From CAZKUB01 sp964592335 (GTDB taxonomy: Archaea > Thermoplasmatota > E2 > DHVEG-1), in the NCBI GenBank assembly GCA_964592335.1, contig CAZQEU010000035.1, forward strand, positions 1 to 15,415: DNA of 15,415 bases. Direction: 5' to 3'. The position numbers and the translations under genes are program-made. This document shows positions 13,394 to 15,415 of the stretch, piece after piece (the stretch's first letter is position 1; each line of letters begins with the position of its first letter). Below the pieces are notes generated by a model. The model did no database searches, had not been told where the DNA came from, and saw only the letters and a list, made by a program, of their open reading frames with translations.

Positions 13394-14730
13394 TTCTTTA
13401 TTTGTTTTGTAATTATATTATCTACTATTTTTAGAAAATCTTTTTCTTTTTTTATATCTATTGTAGCTCCACTTGCAATCGCGTGTCCTCCACCATGTCC
13501 ATCTAGTTTTTTTGCTGCTTGTTTCATAGCAGCTCCCAGGTCAAGTCCTTTGCTTACAAGGCTTTGTGTCCCTCTGCAGGATACATGTATTTCACTGTCT
13601 TTTTTTACTATTGATATTAGTGGTTTTGTGTTATCTAGCATGAAATTTGTTGCAATTCCACATATGACACCACCCATTGAAGAATTTTTACTATAAAAAT
13701 ATCTAAAGTTTTTTGTCTCAAAAAACCCGTCTTTTTCAAGTCTTAAAAGCTCACCAAGGATGTTTTGTTTAAAGTTTTTTTCAAGCTCTATTGCTTTTTC
13801 CAAAGATTTTTTATCACCCATCGCAGTCGATAGACCTATTCCCCTGTTGCCTCCTTTTCCACATGAGTCAAGTAGATCTGCAAATCTTTCGAATTCAAAG
13901 GGTATGTTTTCAGATGTAAAACGTGGTCTTATAACTGTGTCAAGAATGTTTTTTTCGCATCCTTTTTTTATGAGATTAAGCATTAGATAAGAATTTAGTT
14001 TTTTAGTTTCTTCATTATTTAGATCAATTATTTTATCAGATTTCAACCCTATTTTTTGTATTAATTCAGAGATTACTTTTTTATTACCTGATATTTCTGA
14101 AAAATATGGGTCAACTGAGTAATATAGGGAATCAGAGACTGTATCTGATGTAAACTTTATACTTGTTTTTTGTTTGATTAAACCATTTTTTAATGCATCA
14201 TCAATTAGATCTTTGTTGTATCCACTAAAACCACCGATGTATTGTTTATCACCTGTGGCACCGACAAGTGCAAGTGACACAAGATCAGAGTTATGTGAAT
14301 CCAGTGTTTTTGCAAGTCCATATGATAGTGTCGCACCACATGCCTCATAGTTACCATTTATACCACAGAGGTTGGCATTGATTTGGATAATGTTTTCCTT
14401 TGTTTTTTCTTTTAAAGCCTGATGATGATCAATTATAATTGATTTAGATTTTATTTTTTCAATTGTTTCAATCTGCCCGCTACCCATATCGCAGAAGATA
14501 ATGAGTTTGTTATCTTCCTTTGAAACACGCTCAAGACCTTTGTCAAAAGGATTTCTCATAAGTGTTGCATGAAAATTATAGCCTTTGTGGTAAAGTGCTT
14601 TGCATATTATTGCTGCAGCAGTTATTCCATCGGCATCATAATGAGAGATTACTCTAACTTTGGTGGATTGTGGGAAGGAATTTATTAATTCTGCTGCTTT
14701 TTCAAATTGTTTTGATAAATTTTTTGTCAT
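13390..14730 (-). CDS. Archaeal RecJ-like DHH/DHHA1 phosphoesterase (GAN-like nuclease)
   Basis: A 446-residue DHH-family protein of the archaeal RecJ-like group, which includes the GINS-associated nuclease GAN and related single-strand-specific exonucleases. Metal-binding motifs are intact: SHYDADG (His30, Asp32, Asp34), FCDMGSG (Asp81), IDHH (Asp101, His102, His103) and VGATGDKQ (Asp161). The C-terminal DHHA1 domain carries SCRGTQ (Arg386) and DGHGGGHAIASGA (410-422), the substrate-binding glycine-histidine block. It should hydrolyse DNA or RNA ends or short oligonucleotides in the cytoplasm; polarity and substrate differ between paralogues and cannot be read here. It is the first gene of the operon, overlapping pcc1 by 4 bases. 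A TATA box is centred 30 bases before the ATG and there is no Shine-Dalgarno, so it is probably leaderless. Confidence 0.93.
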   Translation of the reverse strand: MTKNLSKQFEKAAELINSFPQSTKVRVISHYDADGITAAAIICKALYHKGYNFHATLMRNPFDKGLERVSKEDNKLIIFCDMGSGQIETIEKIKSKSIIIDHHQALKEKTKENIIQINANLCGINGNYEACGATLSYGLAKTLDSHNSDLVSLALVGATGDKQYIGGFSGYNKDLIDDALKNGLIKQKTSIKFTSDTVSDSLYYSVDPYFSEISGNKKVISELIQKIGLKSDKIIDLNNEETKKLNSYLMLNLIKKGCEKNILDTVIRPRFTSENIPFEFERFADLLDSCGKGGNRGIGLSTAMGDKKSLEKAIELEKNFKQNILGELLRLEKDGFFETKNFRYFYSKNSSMGGVICGIATNFMLDNTKPLISIVKKDSEIHVSCRGTQSLVSKGLDLGAAMKQAAKKLDGHGGGHAIASGATIDIKKEKDFLKIVDNIITKQIKK

Positions 14731-14755
14731 TGCCCGTGTGCCTAATACAGGATGT

Positions 14756-14765
14756 TTTATAAATA
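14756..14765. promoter_or_regulatory. Shared, nearly palindromic TATA box between divergent genes
   Basis: The plus strand reads TTTATAAATA and the minus strand TATTTATAAA, each a good archaeal TATA element. On the minus side it lies about 30 bases before the RecJ-like ATG; on the plus side it predicts a start near 14787, leaving an 18-base leader for the zinc-ribbon gene. No other TATA-like sequence in the 74-base spacer is as good. Confidence 0.55.
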
Positions 14766-14792
14766 TGTAGACGTTTCAAAAAAAATAGATAA

Positions 14793-14797
14793 GGTGG
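14793..14797 (+). promoter_or_regulatory. Ribosome-binding site for the zinc-ribbon/pilin-like gene
   Basis: GGTGG lies 7 bases before TTG at 14805 and supports the non-ATG start, which is needed to include the first zinc-binding cysteine (Cys5). There is no in-frame ATG before that cysteine. Confidence 0.6.
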
Positions 14798-14804
14798 TTT
14801 TGTT

Positions 14805-15365
14805 TTGACTAAATATTGTCCCGAGTGCGGTCGCTTAATGCCTGAAGATGGTATAAGATGCCCTTATTGTGGAAAACTAGTAGCAAAACATGAAGGTATT
14901 AAAGTTGAGCCTCCTAAAGAGCTGAAAAAGGAAAAGAATATCGGGTTTATTATAGCTGTAGTTTTGATAGTTTTAATAATAATCCCCGTAGCTATTGCTG
15001 CAACTGTTTATGTATATGTTAGTGGAATGATTGATTCTAATCCAAGTATGCAGGTAACACCAACTATTGCTGCAATGATTAATTCTGACTCTGGAAATAA
15101 CGCTACTTTGTTTATAACCTACATTGGTGATGATTCTATTTATTGGTCAGATATCTCTTTTGAGATATATGATGTAACTGATGGTGAGACACTGACAGAA
15201 TACACTGATTATACAACAGATGCAGGTTATGGTCTTGTCAAAAATTCAGAAAACATTAGATTTACAGGTTTAGATGATGAGTTCGAGGATGGAAATGAAT
15301 ACAGGTTAACCGTTATTTATAATCCTACAAATAACATAATGTACTCAAAAACTTGGACTCAGTGA
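14805..15365 (+). CDS. Zinc ribbon-membrane segment-pilin-like ectodomain protein
   Basis: This 186-residue protein combines three parts. Residues 1-25 form a rubredoxin-type zinc ribbon with two CPxC knuckles (Cys5, Cys8 and Cys19, Cys22; YCPECG and CPYCGK). After a charged linker there is one membrane segment (about 46-74), rich in Ile, Val and Ala. The ectodomain (about 80-186) resembles archaeal type IV pilin-like domains: a thr/ser-rich start, ITYIGDDSIYWSDISFEIYD, and a C terminus of the form RLTVIYNPTNNIMYSKTWT. The ribbon should lie in the cytoplasm and the pilin-like part outside. A normal class III signal-peptide cleavage site is not evident, so it may stay as an anchored, non-assembled protein. 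It could be a minor pilin-like adaptor or a sensor. Start TTG is supported by GGTGG. The architecture is clear; the function is unknown. Confidence 0.8.
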   Translation: MTKYCPECGRLMPEDGIRCPYCGKLVAKHEGIKVEPPKELKKEKNIGFIIAVVLIVLIIIPVAIAATVYVYVSGMIDSNPSMQVTPTIAAMINSDSGNNATLFITYIGDDSIYWSDISFEIYDVTDGETLTEYTDYTTDAGYGLVKNSENIRFTGLDDEFEDGNEYRLTVIYNPTNNIMYSKTWTQ

Positions 15366-15366
15366 A

Positions 15367-15385
15367 ATAAGGGCTGTGCCCTTAT
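15367..15385. terminator. 8-bp hairpin right after the zinc-ribbon/pilin gene
   Basis: ATAAGGGC and GCCCTTAT are perfect 8-base arms around the loop TGT, starting one base after the TGA stop. The stem is fairly GC-rich for this region. It lies between the plus-strand gene and the possible minus-strand gene at the edge, so it could shape 3' ends in both directions. No long T-run follows. Confidence 0.45.
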
Positions 15386-15391
15386 AATCCC

Positions 15392-15415
15392 CTATTTACG
15401 CCTTCGCTTCCTCGG
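15392..15415 (-). CDS. Possible 3' end of a convergent gene (Arg/Lys-rich tail)
   Basis: On the minus strand the last window bases read as codons for PRKRRRK followed by TAG at 15392-15394. The stretch is clearly richer in G and C than the surrounding DNA, as expected for a run of Arg codons. Such a tail would suit a membrane-anchored surface protein or an RNA-binding protein. Only seven codons are visible, so product and reality are uncertain. Confidence 0.3.
   Translation of the reverse strand, partial: PRKRRRK

Noticed and set aside
1..15415. CRISPR arrays, insertion sequences, integrase genes or attachment sites
   Set aside because: No regularly spaced repeats, transposase or recombinase motifs, or long terminal repeats were seen; the gene content is mostly core archaeal.

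Overview
The window comes from an AT-rich archaeal genome, most likely a member of the Thermoplasmatota/Euryarchaeota outside the classical acidophiles. Evidence for Archaea: a type-2 (methanogen-type) seryl-tRNA synthetase, a KEOPS Pcc1-like subunit next to a RecJ-like DHH nuclease, the radical-SAM archaeosine enzyme, an archaeal TrmI tRNA m1A methyltransferase, an NreA DNA-repair protein with a C-terminal PCNA-binding motif, an archaeal-type dUTPase, a PGF-CTERM-like anchor and a pilin-like ectodomain. TATA boxes sit about 24-40 bases before many start codons, and several genes look leaderless. The lineage is an inference from gene content. No rRNA, tRNA, CRISPR array or transposon was seen.

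Layout. (1) 109-2161, minus strand: NreA followed after 4 bases by an SPL-like radical SAM protein, a probable genome-maintenance pair. (2) 2306-7548, plus strand: a 1181-residue secreted, membrane-tethered protein with a gingipain/C25-like C-terminal half, then after a T-rich terminator a closely spaced set of a membrane-anchored cyclophilin, a cytosolic cyclophilin and a dUTPase. (3) 7540-10537, minus strand, overlapping the dUTPase gene tail-to-tail by 9 bases: a multi-pass surface protein with a PGF-CTERM-like tail, the archaeosine radical SAM protein RaSEA and TrmI, packed with 2-base spacing or 4-base overlap. (4) 10734-14730, minus strand: RecJ-like nuclease, Pcc1-like KEOPS subunit, type-2 SerRS and a small membrane protein in one likely operon, then an unrecognised conserved soluble protein. 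(5) 14805-15365, plus strand: a zinc ribbon fused through one membrane segment to a pilin-like ectodomain, ending in a hairpin that faces the Arg/Lys-rich tail of what may be a convergent gene at the right edge.

How the genes fit together. Four products converge on tRNA: RaSEA (archaeosine at position 15), TrmI (m1A57/58), Pcc1 (t6A37 through KEOPS) and SerRS. Three relate to DNA integrity or nucleotide hygiene: NreA, RecJ-like and dUTPase, perhaps with the SPL-like protein. A third group faces the outside of the cell: the C25-like giant, the anchored cyclophilin, the PGF-CTERM protein and the zinc-ribbon/pilin protein. The least familiar material is in this surface group, especially the C25-like giant with two segments resembling cell-wall-binding repeat 2, next to an outward-facing cyclophilin that could help fold it.
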